A stretch of DNA of 64,000 bases from the NCBI RefSeq assembly GCF_001941625.1, contig NZ_CP016076.1, forward strand, positions 186,001 to 250,000, written 5' to 3'. Positions within the stretch are counted from its first letter, which is position 1. Each line of letters begins with the position of its first letter. Shown here in pieces: positions 32,968 to 42,165 of this stretch. The DNA is from Actinoalloteichus fjordicus (GTDB lineage: Bacteria; Actinomycetota; Actinomycetes; Mycobacteriales; Pseudonocardiaceae). The notes beneath the pieces are model-generated. The model saw only the letters and a program-made list of their open reading frames with translations. It searched no databases and was not told the origin of the DNA. The translations under genes were made by a program, and so were the position numbers.

Positions 32968-33999
32968 TCAGCCTGTGGGCACCACCGACCGCCGGGAGCG
33001 GTACTCGTTGAGCATCACCGCGAGGATGATCACCGCGCCTTGGATCGCCTGCTGCCAGTATGCGCTCACCTGGAGGGCGATCAGGCCGTTGGTGATGACG
33101 CTGAGCAGCACCGCACCGAGCACGGTGCCGAGGATGGTGCCTCGCCCGCCGAAGAGGCTCGCGCCACCGATCACCACGGCACCGATGGCGGTCAGCTCGT
33201 AGCCGACCCCGGCGCTGGGCTGGGCGACCGAGAGTCGGGCGGTCTCCAGCAGGCTCGACAGCGCAGCCAGCGAGCCCGCCGTGGCGTAGACGAAGAGCTT
33301 GACCCGTTCGACGCGGATGCCGGACAACACGGCGGCGGGCTCGTTCGAGCCGGTGAAGTAGACGTGGCGGCCCAGCGTGGTCCGGCTCAGCACCAGATGC
33401 GCCGCCACCGCGACCACGGCCGCGATCCACACCGGGATCGGGATGCCCAGCCAGGAGCCCTGGCCCAGCGCCAGGAACGGCGGGGCGAAGCCCGTCTGGG
33501 TCGAGCCGCTGGTCAGGCCCAGCGCCAGTCCTCTGGCGATGCCGAGCATGCCCAGGGTGATGATGAAGGGCGGCACCCTGGTCAACACGATCAGCACGCC
33601 GTTGAGCACGCCGCACGCGAGGCCGGTGAGCAGCGCGAACGGGATGGCCACCACGTAGGGGAGATCCGCGACGATCACCCAGTATCCGGTGGCCACCGAG
33701 GTCAGCGCGACCACCGAGCCCACGGACAGGTCGATACCGCCGGTGGCGATCACGAAGGTCACTCCGACGGCGATGATCACCACGAGAGCGGCCTGCCTGG
33801 CCACCACCACGAGGTTGTCCAGCGTCACGAAGCTGTCGGTTCGCACCGCCAACAGGACCAGTAACGCGATCAGCACCAGCACCAGGCCGGACTCCCGCGC
33901 CCGCAGCGCCCGCTGCCAGAAGGGCGCCGCCGAGGGGGTCACCGCCTGCTCGACCCGGGCGGGAGGGTCCGGTGGTGTCTCGGACTTCGTCTCAACCAT
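32968..33999 (-). CDS. Sugar ABC transporter permease (RbsC type)
   Basis: 343-residue inner-membrane permease of the carbohydrate uptake CUT2 family. After about 35 polar residues, hydrophobic helices begin at SGLVLVLIALLVLLAVR. The family signature GGIDLSVGSVVALTSV is present, followed by PPFIITLGMLGIARGLA and GRHVYFTGSNEPAAVLSGIR. The ending GAVIILAVMLNEYRSRR is typical. The ATG at 33999 has GAGGAGGAG upstream. It forms an operon with the ATPase and binding-protein genes. Likely substrate is a pentose or hexose monosaccharide. Confidence 0.93.
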   Translation of the reverse strand: MVETKSETPPDPPARVEQAVTPSAAPFWQRALRARESGLVLVLIALLVLLAVRTDSFVTLDNLVVVARQAALVVIIAVGVTFVIATGGIDLSVGSVVALTSVATGYWVIVADLPYVVAIPFALLTGLACGVLNGVLIVLTRVPPFIITLGMLGIARGLALGLTSGSTQTGFAPPFLALGQGSWLGIPIPVWIAAVVAVAAHLVLSRTTLGRHVYFTGSNEPAAVLSGIRVERVKLFVYATAGSLAALSSLLETARLSVAQPSAGVGYELTAIGAVVIGGASLFGGRGTILGTVLGAVLLSVITNGLIALQVSAYWQQAIQGAVIILAVMLNEYRSRRSVVPTG

Positions 34000-34013
34000 G
34001 GATGGACTCCTCC

Positions 34014-35516
34014 TCAACCGGCGGATGCCGTGGTCACACCGGTGGCCAGCGCCACCACCGTCTCCTCGGTGGCGCTCGCCGCGTCCAGCTCGCCGACCGA
34101 GCGTCCCTCGTGCAGGACGACGATCCGATCGCTCATGCCCAGGACCTCCGTCAGCTCGCTGGAGATCAACACGATGGCGACGCCCTCGGCGGCCAGGCCT
34201 CGGATGATGCGGTAGATCTCGGCCTTCGCGCCGATGTCCACGCCTCGGGTCGGCTCGTCGAGCAGCAGCACGGTCGGGTTCACCGCCAGCCACTTGGCCA
34301 GCGCCACCTTCTGCTGATTCCCGCCGGAGAGTGCCCCGGTGATCGACCCGACGTCGGGGCAGGCGATGCGCAGGTCGGTGCGGAACCGCTCGCCGAGTCG
34401 TCGCTCGCGCGCCGCTCGGAACCACCCGCCCGGCGCCACCTGCTCCGGGACCGTCACGGAGATGTTGTTTCCGACGGACTTGTCCAGGAACAGCCCGGAC
34501 AACGCGCGGTCCTCCGACAGATAGCCCAGACCCGCGCGCACCGCCTGCCGGGGATGTCTGAAGGTCACCGAGGCGCCGCGCAGCCGGATCTCCCCCTCGA
34601 AGCGGGCGGCGCCGAACACCGCCTTGGCCGTCTCCGTGCGGCCGGAGCCGACCAGACCCGCCAGGGCGACGATCTCGCCCGCGCGCACGCGAAAGGAGAC
34701 GTCGTGGACACGGGTCCCGCTGCGCAGTCCGCGCACCTCCAGGACCACCTCGTCGCGGGCCGCGTCGGAACGTTCGCCGTAGAGCCGGGTGATCTCCCTG
34801 CCCACCATGCGGGTCACCAGCGCGTCCGAGTCGGTCTCGGCCACGGCAAGGACGCCGTTGTGTCTGCCGTCCCGCAGCACGGTGACCCGATCGCAGACCG
34901 CGAAGATCTCCCGCATCCGGTGGCTGACGTAGATCACCGACACGCCGGAGTCGCGCAGCCTGCGCACCACGTCGAGCAGCAGGTCCACCTCGTCCTCGGT
35001 CAATGCCGAGGTCGGCTCGTCCATCACCACGATGCGGGCCTTCGCGGCCAGCGCCCTGGCGATCTCGACGAGCTGCTGTCGAGCCAGCGACAGGGTGCTC
35101 ACCTCGGCCCACGGGTCGACCGCGACGCCCAGTTCGGCCAGGGCCGCCGTGCTGCGCCTGGTCATCTCGGCTTTGTCGAGGAACCCGAGCCGCGTCGGCT
35201 CGGCCGCCACCAGGATGTTCTCGGCCACCGAGAGGTCAGGGGCCAGGGTCAGCTCCTGGTGGATGACGGCGATGCCGTTGGCCTTGGAGACCCGAGGATC
35301 GGTGATCCGGATCGGCTCGCCGGACAGCTCGGTGGTCCCCGCGTCGGGGAGCACCGCACCGGCGAGGATCTTCAGCAGCGTCGACTTGCCCGCGCCGTTC
35401 TCGCCGACCAGGCCCATGACCTCGCCCGCGCGGACCTCGAAGTCCACCTCGTCCAGGGCTCGCACGCCCGGATAGGTCTTCACGACCCCGGTCATGCGCA
35501 CGGCCGGGCTCGTCAT
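34014..35516 (-). CDS. Sugar ABC transporter double ATPase (RbsA type)
   Basis: 500-residue protein with two fused ATP-binding domains. The first has Walker A GENGAGKST, signature LSLARQQLV and Walker B IVVMDEPTSAL. The second has the degenerate P-loop GLVGSGRTE, signature LSGGNQQKV and Walker B VLLLDEPTRGVD. This asymmetry is standard in RbsA/XylG/MglA. ATGA overlap with the binding-protein gene upstream shows coupling. Confidence 0.94.
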   Translation of the reverse strand: MTSPAVRMTGVVKTYPGVRALDEVDFEVRAGEVMGLVGENGAGKSTLLKILAGAVLPDAGTTELSGEPIRITDPRVSKANGIAVIHQELTLAPDLSVAENILVAAEPTRLGFLDKAEMTRRSTAALAELGVAVDPWAEVSTLSLARQQLVEIARALAAKARIVVMDEPTSALTEDEVDLLLDVVRRLRDSGVSVIYVSHRMREIFAVCDRVTVLRDGRHNGVLAVAETDSDALVTRMVGREITRLYGERSDAARDEVVLEVRGLRSGTRVHDVSFRVRAGEIVALAGLVGSGRTETAKAVFGAARFEGEIRLRGASVTFRHPRQAVRAGLGYLSEDRALSGLFLDKSVGNNISVTVPEQVAPGGWFRAARERRLGERFRTDLRIACPDVGSITGALSGGNQQKVALAKWLAVNPTVLLLDEPTRGVDIGAKAEIYRIIRGLAAEGVAIVLISSELTEVLGMSDRIVVLHEGRSVGELDAASATEETVVALATGVTTASAG

Positions 35517-36547
35517 GAGACGACCTGTTCGAAGTCGTCCAGCGTCTCGAGGGTGACCGCGACGACGCCGGTGTCCAGTTCGGTCTCGTCCGGCGTCTCG
35601 CCGTTCGCCATCGCCACCAGCATCTGCAGGCCTGCGGCCGACATGCCGTAGGGCCGCTGGGAGACCAGGAGCTGGATGCACTCGGCCCGCATCAGGTCTC
35701 GGGACTGCGGAATGGCGTCGAAGCCTGCCACCAGCACCTCGCCGCAGCGGTTCTGCTGCTGGAGCGCGACGGCCGCGCCGGGGGCGTCGCCGCCGTTGAC
35801 CCCGATGATCGCTCGGACGTCCGGGTGGACGGACAGGATGGCCTCGGTGCGACTGGTCGCCTGCGCGAGGCTGTCGTTGGACTCCTCGATCGCGACGATC
35901 TCCATGTCCGGCTCGGCCTCGATCACCTCGCGGAGACCGGTGAGTCGCTGTTGGGAGTTGACCGCGCCGAGCGAGCCGACGATGACGGCGACCTCGCCCT
36001 CACCGCCGAGTTCTTCGACGAGGTTCTCGCCGAAGGTGCGGCCCGCCTGGGTGTTGTCGGTGCCGATATAGCCCTGCACGTCGCTGTCGGGAACGGGGGA
36101 GTCCCAGGCGATCACCTGAATTCCTGCATCCCGGGCGGCGGAGATGGTGGCCTGCACCGAGGCGGGGTCATTGGGGGATATCGCGATTCCCGCAGGTCTC
36201 CGGGATACGGCCGCCTCGAACATCTGCACCTGCTGACCGACGTCGGTCGTCTGCGGGCCGATGAACTCGGCGCTGACGCCTAATCGTTCCGCAGCGGCGG
36301 ACATCCCCAGTCTCGCGTCGTCCCAGTACGGGTTGTCCAGGGATTTGGGCAGGAAGATGTAGAGATCCTCCGAATCACCCGTGACGTCGGGAATGCCCAA
36401 TTCGGCGGCCAGGTCCGCCGCGTCCTGTTGACTCGCGTCATCGGGGATCGCATCACGCTGTTGTGCCAGATAATCGGAATTGGAGCCGCAACCGGTCGCG
36501 ACGAGGGCGACCAGGACGACGGAAACCGCGAGCGGGAACGGTCGCAC
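35513..36547 (-). CDS. Sugar-binding lipoprotein (RbsB type)
   Basis: 344-residue type I periplasmic-binding-fold protein. The signal peptide PLAVSVVLVALVATGC has lipobox Cys20. Ligand-site regions include FLPKSLDNPYWDDARLGMSA, IAISPNDPASVQATISAARD, VIAWDSPVPDSDVQGYIGTD and VLVAGFDAIPQSRDLM. This matches CUT2 receptors for rhamnose, autoinducer-2-like sugars or ribose, with no decision possible. GTG at 36547 lies directly before a charged residue and hydrophobic stretch. It is divergent from a GH43-like enzyme, which may supply the sugar. Confidence 0.92.
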   Translation of the reverse strand: MRPFPLAVSVVLVALVATGCGSNSDYLAQQRDAIPDDASQQDAADLAAELGIPDVTGDSEDLYIFLPKSLDNPYWDDARLGMSAAAERLGVSAEFIGPQTTDVGQQVQMFEAAVSRRPAGIAISPNDPASVQATISAARDAGIQVIAWDSPVPDSDVQGYIGTDNTQAGRTFGENLVEELGGEGEVAVIVGSLGAVNSQQRLTGLREVIEAEPDMEIVAIEESNDSLAQATSRTEAILSVHPDVRAIIGVNGGDAPGAAVALQQQNRCGEVLVAGFDAIPQSRDLMRAECIQLLVSQRPYGMSAAGLQMLVAMANGETPDETELDTGVVAVTLETLDDFEQVVS

Positions 36548-36572
36548 CCTCGCACATCCCTTCGGTGACCAC

Positions 36573-36605
36573 GCTGTTCCGAGATATCGGATGCTGTCCG
36601 AGATA
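36573..36605. promoter_or_regulatory. Candidate operator: two direct repeats upstream of the RbsB-type gene
   Basis: GCTGT(T)CCGAGATA occurs at 36573-36586 and 36593-36605, a pitch of about 20 bp, or two helical turns. It lies within 60 bases upstream of the rbsB-type start in the 434-bp divergent region. No regulator gene is adjacent. Confidence 0.4.
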
Positions 36606-36968
36606 CTGTCGCAAAGCTAGGCCAGTCGTGAGTGGTCGTCAAGAACCGGATTCGCGGTCAGGACTATGCGGCTAGGCCGTTCGGCCGAGCAATCACGTCG
36701 TCGGGCCTGCTGGGAACGCGGGAACAACGCAGGGACACGGTGCGGCGTGCTGCGGGGCGAGCCGGCTGGACGTCGGGTTCCGGTCCGCTGTGACCGGCGC
36801 ACGCCGCATTCATCCCGGGATTCCGACACGGATTGGTCGCGGCAGGGGTGCCCGGTCGTCATACCGACGGGCTAACCGTCTCACTCATCCGGCTCTTGTC
36901 CTGCGACTCGGGACCCGGCTGATCTCCCAACGGGCGAAGGTGAATCGCGAGGTGATCGGTCCGGTGTG
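36606..36968. other. Remainder of the divergent RbsB/GH43 intergenic region
   Basis: About 360 bp between the repeats and the GH43 ribosome-binding site. No gene is supported. The divergent arrangement implies two promoters, but I cannot place them confidently. Confidence 0.4.
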
Positions 36969-36981
36969 AAGGAGCTGCTCG

Positions 36982-37953
36982 ATGCACGAACGACGTCGAA
37001 AGCCCGCGGTGCTGCTCACCGCCCTACTGCTCTGGGCGGGAGTAGTCATGTCGGATGCCGCTGCGGCCGAATCCGCAGGCTCGGCACGTGGTGCCGCCGT
37101 CTCTGATGCTTCGCCACGCGGCGTCTCGGTATCTGATGCTTCGGCACCCGATCCCTCTGTGCCGCAGGACTCCGAGTACGTCTTCACCACCTTCCACTAC
37201 GACAGCGAGACCGATCTGCACATCTATCGGTCCGCCGACGCACTGAACTTCGAGGCGCCCGCCGCGCCCGCCTACACGCCGACGAACAGTCTGCTGCGGG
37301 ACCCGAGCATCATCAGGCATCGAGACGGCCGCTTCTACGTCGTGCACACCACCGGCTGGGACACCACGAACTTCGCCATCGCCGTCAGCAGTGACCTGCG
37401 CTCCTGGCAGCACCTGACCACCGTCGAGGTACCGGTCGCAGGCACGAACAACACCTGGGCGCCGGAGTTCTTCGTCGACCCGGTGGACGGCTCGGTGAGC
37501 GTGATCGTCTCGCTGGCGGCCGAGTACCGGACGGCCTTCCGGCCTTATGTGTTCACGGCGCTGGATTCGTCGCTGCGGCGGTGGAGCAGCCCGGCGGCCA
37601 TGGCGGGCATCGCGCCGAACTACATCGACACCTTCGTGGTCTACCACCAGGGCGAGTACCACGCGTTCACCAAGAACGAGACCGACAAGCGGATCGAGCA
37701 CGCCGTCTCGCCGAGGCTGGCGGGGCCGTATGAGTTCGTGCAGACCGGCGACTTCGCGGGCTGGGGACGGGCCGAGGGCCCCGCGATCACGACCCTGCCG
37801 GACGGCCGCTACCGGATCTACATGGACGCCTACACCTCGGACCGGTTCCTCTACAGCGACAGCTCGGATCTGTACGAGTGGACGGCGCCGCGAGAACTGC
37901 CGGGCGGGCTCTCCGGCTTCGTTCGGCACGGCACCATCCTGCGGCTGAACTGA
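36982..37953 (+). CDS. Secreted glycoside hydrolase family 43-like enzyme
   Basis: 323-residue five-bladed-propeller glycosidase. The signal peptide covers residues about 1-29 (VLLTALLLWAGVVMSDAAAA). A short repetitive Ser/Asp/Ala linker with the VSDAS motif twice follows. GH43 catalytic positions look complete: base Asp107 in RDPSI, pKa-modulating Asp216 in NYIDTF and acid Glu265 in AEGPAI. TWAPEFF is also typical. AAGGAG lies 7 bases before the ATG. Arabinan, xylan or galactan side chains are usual GH43 targets. The divergent sugar importer supports release and uptake of a monosaccharide. Confidence 0.85.
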   Translation: MHERRRKPAVLLTALLLWAGVVMSDAAAAESAGSARGAAVSDASPRGVSVSDASAPDPSVPQDSEYVFTTFHYDSETDLHIYRSADALNFEAPAAPAYTPTNSLLRDPSIIRHRDGRFYVVHTTGWDTTNFAIAVSSDLRSWQHLTTVEVPVAGTNNTWAPEFFVDPVDGSVSVIVSLAAEYRTAFRPYVFTALDSSLRRWSSPAAMAGIAPNYIDTFVVYHQGEYHAFTKNETDKRIEHAVSPRLAGPYEFVQTGDFAGWGRAEGPAITTLPDGRYRIYMDAYTSDRFLYSDSSDLYEWTAPRELPGGLSGFVRHGTILRLN

Positions 37954-38007
37954 GCGGCCGGTCGACGCGCGGCGAGGCGCCCGGTGCTTCGGGCGGCTCG
38001 CCGCACC

Positions 38008-38176
38008 GATGGTTCGGCGGCTCGCCGCTGTAGCGATCGGTCGGCTCGGCGTTGTAGCCATTGGGCGGCGGCGTTGTAGCCGCTGGGCGGCCCGCCGCTC
38101 TACCCGCTGGGCGGCCCGCCGCTCTAGCCATTGGGTGGCCCGCCGCTCTAGCCATTGGGCGGCCCGCCGCCCCCCG
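38008..38176. repeat. 24-bp tandem repeat, decayed
   Basis: Four near-identical 24-bp units (38081-38104, 38105-38128, 38129-38152, 38153-38176) are preceded by three more diverged ones with 22-26 bp spacing. On the minus strand one frame reads SGGPPNG followed by a stop in several units, and the diverged copies read YNAEPTDR and YSGEPPNH. The 8-codon period with internal stops and a frame change suggests the remnant of a Gly/Pro/Tyr-rich coding tail. The repeat ends 39 bases before the SRP RNA. Confidence 0.7.
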
Positions 38177-38203
38177 CCGCCCCGCCTCGCCGACGAAGGT
38201 CGC

Positions 38204-38209
38204 TACACT
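38204..38209 (+). promoter_or_regulatory. -10 element of the SRP RNA
   Basis: TACACT lies 6 bases before the predicted 5' end of the SRP RNA at about 38216. No clear -35 is seen in the GC-rich repeat upstream. Confidence 0.55.
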
Positions 38210-38214
38210 GTTCG

Positions 38215-38304
38215 AGGACCCCGTGCGGCGTCCATCCTGTGAACTCCCCCAGGGCCGGAAGGCAGCAAGGGTAAGCGGGCTCTGGCGGGTGCACGGGGTC
38301 CCCT
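38215..38304 (+). ncRNA. ffs: Signal recognition particle RNA, 4.5S type
   Basis: About 90 nt. The core domain IV sequence GGCCGGAAGGCAGCAAGGGT contains the conserved GGAA tetraloop and the asymmetric loop bound by Ffh. The ends GGACCCCGTGC (38216-38226) and GCACGGGGTCC (38291-38301) pair perfectly. It lies immediately upstream of dnaX, as in many actinobacteria. Confidence 0.95.
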
Positions 38305-38465
38305 TTGCGTCTTCACGCCGTTCTCGGCCACGCCGTGCGCCCCGTTGTCCGGGTTGCGCCGTGGCGGGCATCACCCGCCGGGATTCGGCGCTCCGGCGAC
38401 GGCCGTCGCCGAACTCCGAGTCACGACACGACGACCGTGCGTGCCTCCCCGCTCTCGTCGCCGGT

Positions 38466-38490
38466 CGACAGGCTTGTCACAAGCCTGTCG
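38466..38490. promoter_or_regulatory. Perfect palindrome upstream of dnaX
   Basis: CGACAGGCTT-GTCAC-AAGCCTGTCG is a perfect inverted repeat of 10 bp per arm, ending 23 bases before the dnaX start. It could be a repressor operator or an RNA hairpin near the dnaX 5' end. It is not followed by a T-run. Confidence 0.5.
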
Positions 38491-38513
38491 GAGCGGCCGC
38501 GTAGCCTCGTCGT

Positions 38514-40739
38514 GTGGCGCTGGCCCTTTACCGCAAATACCGTCCGGCGACCTTCGCCGAGGTCGTCGGTCAGGAGCATGTCACCGAACCGATCCGCACG
38601 GCGCTGTCAGCGGGCCGGATCAATCACGCATACCTGTTCTCGGGGCCGAGGGGCTGCGGGAAGACCTCGAGCGCGCGCATCCTGGCGCGCTCGCTGAACT
38701 GCGTCGACGGTCCCACCCCCGACCCGTGCGGAACGTGCTCCTCCTGTGTGGCGCTGGCCCCGGAGGGCTCCGGCAACGTGGACGTCGTCGAGCTCGACGC
38801 CGCCAGCCATGGCGGGGTGGACGACGCGCGTGAACTCCGGGACCGGGCCTTCTACGCGCCCGCCGAGTCCCGCTACCGCGTGTTCATCGTCGACGAGGCG
38901 CACATGGTCACGACGCAGGGCTTCAACGCCCTGCTGAAGATCGTGGAGGAGCCCCCGGAACACCTGATCTTCATCTTCGCGACCACTGAGCCGGACAAGG
39001 TGCTGCCCACTATCCGCTCGCGCACCCATCACTACCCGTTCCGGCTGATGCCGCCCGCCACCATGCGGAGCCTGCTGGAGCGGATCTGCGCGGAGGAGGG
39101 CGTCGCCGTCGAGCCCGCCGTCTACCCGCTGGTGATCAAGGCGGGCGGCGGCTCCGCACGGGACACCCAGTCGGTGCTCGACCAGCTTCTCGCGGGTGCC
39201 GGGCCGGCGGGGGTCACCTATCAGCGTGCGGTCACCCTGCTCGGGGTCACCGACGCCGCGTTGATCGACGAGATGGTCGACGCACTGGCCGCCTCGGATC
39301 ACGCCGCCGTCTACGGGACGGTGGACCGGCTGGCCGATGCGGGACACGACCCCCGCCGCTTCGCCGCCGACCTGTTGGAACGGCTTCGGGACCTGGTCCT
39401 GCTCCAGGCGGTCCCGGACGCCGCTGCGCGCGGCCTGGTGGACGTTCCGGCCGATCAGCTCGCTGTGATGATCCGCCAGGCGCAGCAGTTCGGCGCGGGC
39501 ACCCTCGCCCGGTTCGCCGAGGTCGTGCACGCCGGGCTCGGCGAGATGCGCGGCGCCACCGCGCCGAGGCTGCTGCTCGAACTGCTGTGTGCTCGGATGC
39601 TCCTGCCCGCCGTCTCCGACACCGAGGCGGCCGTGTTGCAGCGGCTGGAGCGGGTGGAGCGGCGGATGACCGTCGCGGCTCCGGTCGCCGACACCGTGAG
39701 CCCGGCTCCCCGCCCGGCCGCCGCCCAGCCGCCCGCCGCAGCGCCGCCGCAGACCGCGCAGCCGCCCGCCGCGCCGAGAGTCGTCCGTCCGTCGGAACGC
39801 GTCGTCGCAGGGCAGCCGCCCTCGGACGCGGCTGCGGACGTCGACGCCGCGCGGGCCGACGAGCCGCCGCGCCCGGCCGTCCAACGGCCGACGATCCAGC
39901 GTCCTGCGGTCGAGGCCCCGGCCGAGCACGCCGGTCCGACTCGATCGAGCGGGCCTGCGGCCGAGGCGACCGCGCCGGACGTCGTCGAGTCCGCGCCCGC
40001 CGCGCCCGTGGCGGAGCAGTCCCCGCAGGCGGCGGAGGCCGCAGGCGGCATCGACGCCGCCGCCGTCCGGCGAGTCTGGACGACGCTGCTCGGTGCGGTC
40101 CGGGACCGGAGCCGAAGCCTGGCCGCGATGCTGTCCGACGCCACGGTCCATGCCGTCCAGGGCAATCTGCTCGTGCTCACGCACATGTCCGCCCCGCTGG
40201 CCCGGCGCCTGGCGGACAGCAAGAACTCCGAGGCGATCGCCTCGGCGGTGAACCAGGTCCTCGGCGGGGCGTGGCAGGTGCGCTGCGCACCGACGGACGA
40301 GGTCGGTTCGATCGCGCCGGGCCAGTCCCCGCCGAGTCAGGCCGCGCCGCCCGTGCGGGAGGCGCCGCCGCGCCGCGAGGTGCCTGTTCGGCCGTCACGA
40401 TCGCCGGGGGGCGAGCAGCCCGCAGGCGAGGCGCGCCCTCGCCGGGTGGACACCGTCGACGCGGACGGGGTGCCGCTGCCACCAGAGCCGCCGGACATGG
40501 AGCCGCCGGAACCCGACCCCGCCGACTCCCGGTTCGCCGCCGAGCCGACTCGCCCTCGGCCCGACCCCGCCCCGCCGGATCGCCCCCGGGAGGCTCGTCC
40601 GACGGCCGCCGCCGGATCTGGCGACACCGGATCGAACACCGTCGGATCGGCCGCAGGGTCGGATCGGCCGCAGGACCCGATGCGACAGGCCGAACAGCTG
40701 CTCACCCAGGAGCTCGGTGTGAGCAGGCTTCGTACCTGA
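38514..40739 (+). CDS. dnaX: DNA polymerase III subunit gamma/tau
   Basis: 741-residue clamp-loader ATPase. Walker A is SGPRGCGKTS (44-52). Four zinc cysteines are at 63, 72, 75 and 78. Walker B/DEAH is at 127-130, and the sensor-1 and SRC-type arginine finger region reads TTEPDKVLPTIRSRTHHY. Domain III ends near residue 385. A long Pro/Ala-rich disordered segment, a tau-like DnaE/DnaB-interacting region (RVWTTLLGAVRDRSRSLAAM, about 520-590) and a second Pro-rich tail follow. The GTG at 38514 starts with the family-typical MALALYRKYRP. A slippery poly-A frameshift site like that of E. coli is not apparent. Confidence 0.95.
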   Translation: MALALYRKYRPATFAEVVGQEHVTEPIRTALSAGRINHAYLFSGPRGCGKTSSARILARSLNCVDGPTPDPCGTCSSCVALAPEGSGNVDVVELDAASHGGVDDARELRDRAFYAPAESRYRVFIVDEAHMVTTQGFNALLKIVEEPPEHLIFIFATTEPDKVLPTIRSRTHHYPFRLMPPATMRSLLERICAEEGVAVEPAVYPLVIKAGGGSARDTQSVLDQLLAGAGPAGVTYQRAVTLLGVTDAALIDEMVDALAASDHAAVYGTVDRLADAGHDPRRFAADLLERLRDLVLLQAVPDAAARGLVDVPADQLAVMIRQAQQFGAGTLARFAEVVHAGLGEMRGATAPRLLLELLCARMLLPAVSDTEAAVLQRLERVERRMTVAAPVADTVSPAPRPAAAQPPAAAPPQTAQPPAAPRVVRPSERVVAGQPPSDAAADVDAARADEPPRPAVQRPTIQRPAVEAPAEHAGPTRSSGPAAEATAPDVVESAPAAPVAEQSPQAAEAAGGIDAAAVRRVWTTLLGAVRDRSRSLAAMLSDATVHAVQGNLLVLTHMSAPLARRLADSKNSEAIASAVNQVLGGAWQVRCAPTDEVGSIAPGQSPPSQAAPPVREAPPRREVPVRPSRSPGGEQPAGEARPRRVDTVDADGVPLPPEPPDMEPPEPDPADSRFAAEPTRPRPDPAPPDRPREARPTAAAGSGDTGSNTVGSAAGSDRPQDPMRQAEQLLTQELGVSRLRT

Positions 40740-41089
40740 CAATCGCCCGGCGGCGGGCAGGCGAGCGGTCGGCTTCGGCCTGTCGAAGACGGTTCTCGTC
40801 GGTCTCGTATGCCAGGCTCGTTCCCGACTGATCGACTGCTCGGCGGGCGTACCCCGGCGGGCACGGGCTTTCGACGACCGGGCCGGTCAGGGGTACCGGC
40901 GGCGACTCGACGGCGGCGGTACCGCCCCGTCCTGCCGCCGCTGACCGCGCGAGGCTCGTCGAGAACACGGCAGGGCGCACCGAGGGCGGCCGGTGCAGGG
41001 CGGCGCCATCGCCACGCCGCATCGGAGCGCGCAGAACACGCCGTAGGCTGACGAGCAGTCCCCGCCCGTCGTGGAGAGGAACCAGACAA
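40740..41089. other. Intergenic region dnaX-ybaB
   Basis: 350 bp with no supportable gene. The short frames here are shadows. A promoter for ybaB-recR is plausible but not recognised. Confidence 0.45.
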
Positions 41090-41473
41090 GTGCAGCCCGG
41101 TGGACCCAACATGCAGCAGATTCTTCAGCAGGCACAGCGAATGCAGCAGCAGGTGCTCGCGGCTCAGCAGGAACTCGCCGAGGCCGAGGTCACCGGCAGT
41201 GCGGGCGGCGGCCTGGTGACCGCGACCGTCAACGGCTCCGGCGAGCTTCAGACGGTGAACATCGATCCGAAGGTCGTCGACCCCGACGACACGGAGACGC
41301 TCGGCGACCTGGTCGTGGCGGCGGTGCGAGACGCGAACCGGCAGGCCCAGGAGCTGGCACAGCAGAAGCTCGGCCCGGTGGCAGGCGGACTCGGCGGTCT
41401 GGGCGACCTCGGCGGCCTCGGTGGTCTCGGCGGCGGAACCGGCGGCCCGGAACTGCCTGGATTCCCCCAGTAG
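41090..41473 (+). CDS. YbaB/EbfC nucleoid-associated protein
   Basis: 127-residue small DNA-binding protein, a homodimeric 'tweezer'. The N-terminal helix [20 protein letters not shown], the [20 protein letters not shown] strand block and the [18 protein letters not shown] helix match the family. A Gly/Leu-rich tail ([20 protein letters not shown]) extends beyond the usual core. The GTG start at 41090 has GAGAGGA 12 bases upstream. It sits between dnaX and recR as in most bacteria, and probably assists recombinational repair or nucleoid organisation. Confidence 0.92.
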   Translation: MQPGGPNMQQILQQAQRMQQQVLAAQQELAEAEVTGSAGGGLVTATVNGSGELQTVNIDPKVVDPDDTETLGDLVVAAVRDANRQAQELAQQKLGPVAGGLGGLGDLGGLGGLGGGTGGPELPGFPQ

Positions 41474-41556
41474 CCGACAGCACAGCAGGCACGTCGAAGG
41501 CCTTCCTCGGCGTTGTCGTCGCCTCGCGCCAACAGCCAGGTTAAGGAGAGGTCGGG

Positions 41557-42165
41557 TTGTACGAGGGTCCGGTTCAGGATCTGATCGACGAGCTGGGGCG
41601 GCTGCCCGGCATCGGTCCCAAGAGCGCCCAGCGGATCGCCTTCCACCTGTTGTCCGCCGAGCCCGCCGACGTGACTCGGCTGCAAGAGGTGTTGCAGCGG
41701 GTCAAGGAGGGCGTGGTGTTCTGCGATGTCTGCGGCAACGTCTCCGAGGAGCAGACCTGCCGGATCTGTCGGGATGTGCGGCGGGACCCCAGGGTGGTGT
41801 GCGTCGTCGAGGAGCCCAAGGACGTTCCCGCCGTGGAGCGGACTCGCGAGTTCCGGGGGCGCTATCACGTCCTGGGCGGCGCGCTGGACCCGCTGTCCGG
41901 AGTCGGTCCGGACCAGCTTCGGATCCGCGAGCTGTTGGCCAGGATCGGCAGCTCGGTGGACGGGGTCGAGGTGAACGAGGTGATCATCGCGACCGACCCC
42001 AACACCGAAGGGGAGGCCACCGCGACCTACCTGATCCGCATGCTGCGCGACTTCCCCGGTCTGACCGTCACCAGGCTGGCCTCCGGCCTGCCGATGGGCG
42101 GCGACCTGGAGTTCGCCGACGAGCTGACCCTCGGCCGGGCGCTGTCCGGACGCCGCACGGTGTGA
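41557..42165 (+). CDS. recR: Recombination mediator RecR
   Basis: 202-residue RecFOR-pathway protein that helps load RecA on gapped DNA. A helix-hairpin-helix is formed by [20 protein letters not shown]. The four-Cys zinc finger is at residues 56, 59, 68 and 71 ([13 protein letters not shown]). The TOPRIM domain has [12 protein letters not shown] and [17 protein letters not shown]. The TTG start at 41557 is supported by AAGGAGAG 6 bases upstream and by the family N-terminus [11 protein letters not shown]. Confidence 0.96.
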   Translation: MYEGPVQDLIDELGRLPGIGPKSAQRIAFHLLSAEPADVTRLQEVLQRVKEGVVFCDVCGNVSEEQTCRICRDVRRDPRVVCVVEEPKDVPAVERTREFRGRYHVLGGALDPLSGVGPDQLRIRELLARIGSSVDGVEVNEVIIATDPNTEGEATATYLIRMLRDFPGLTVTRLASGLPMGGDLEFADELTLGRALSGRRTV

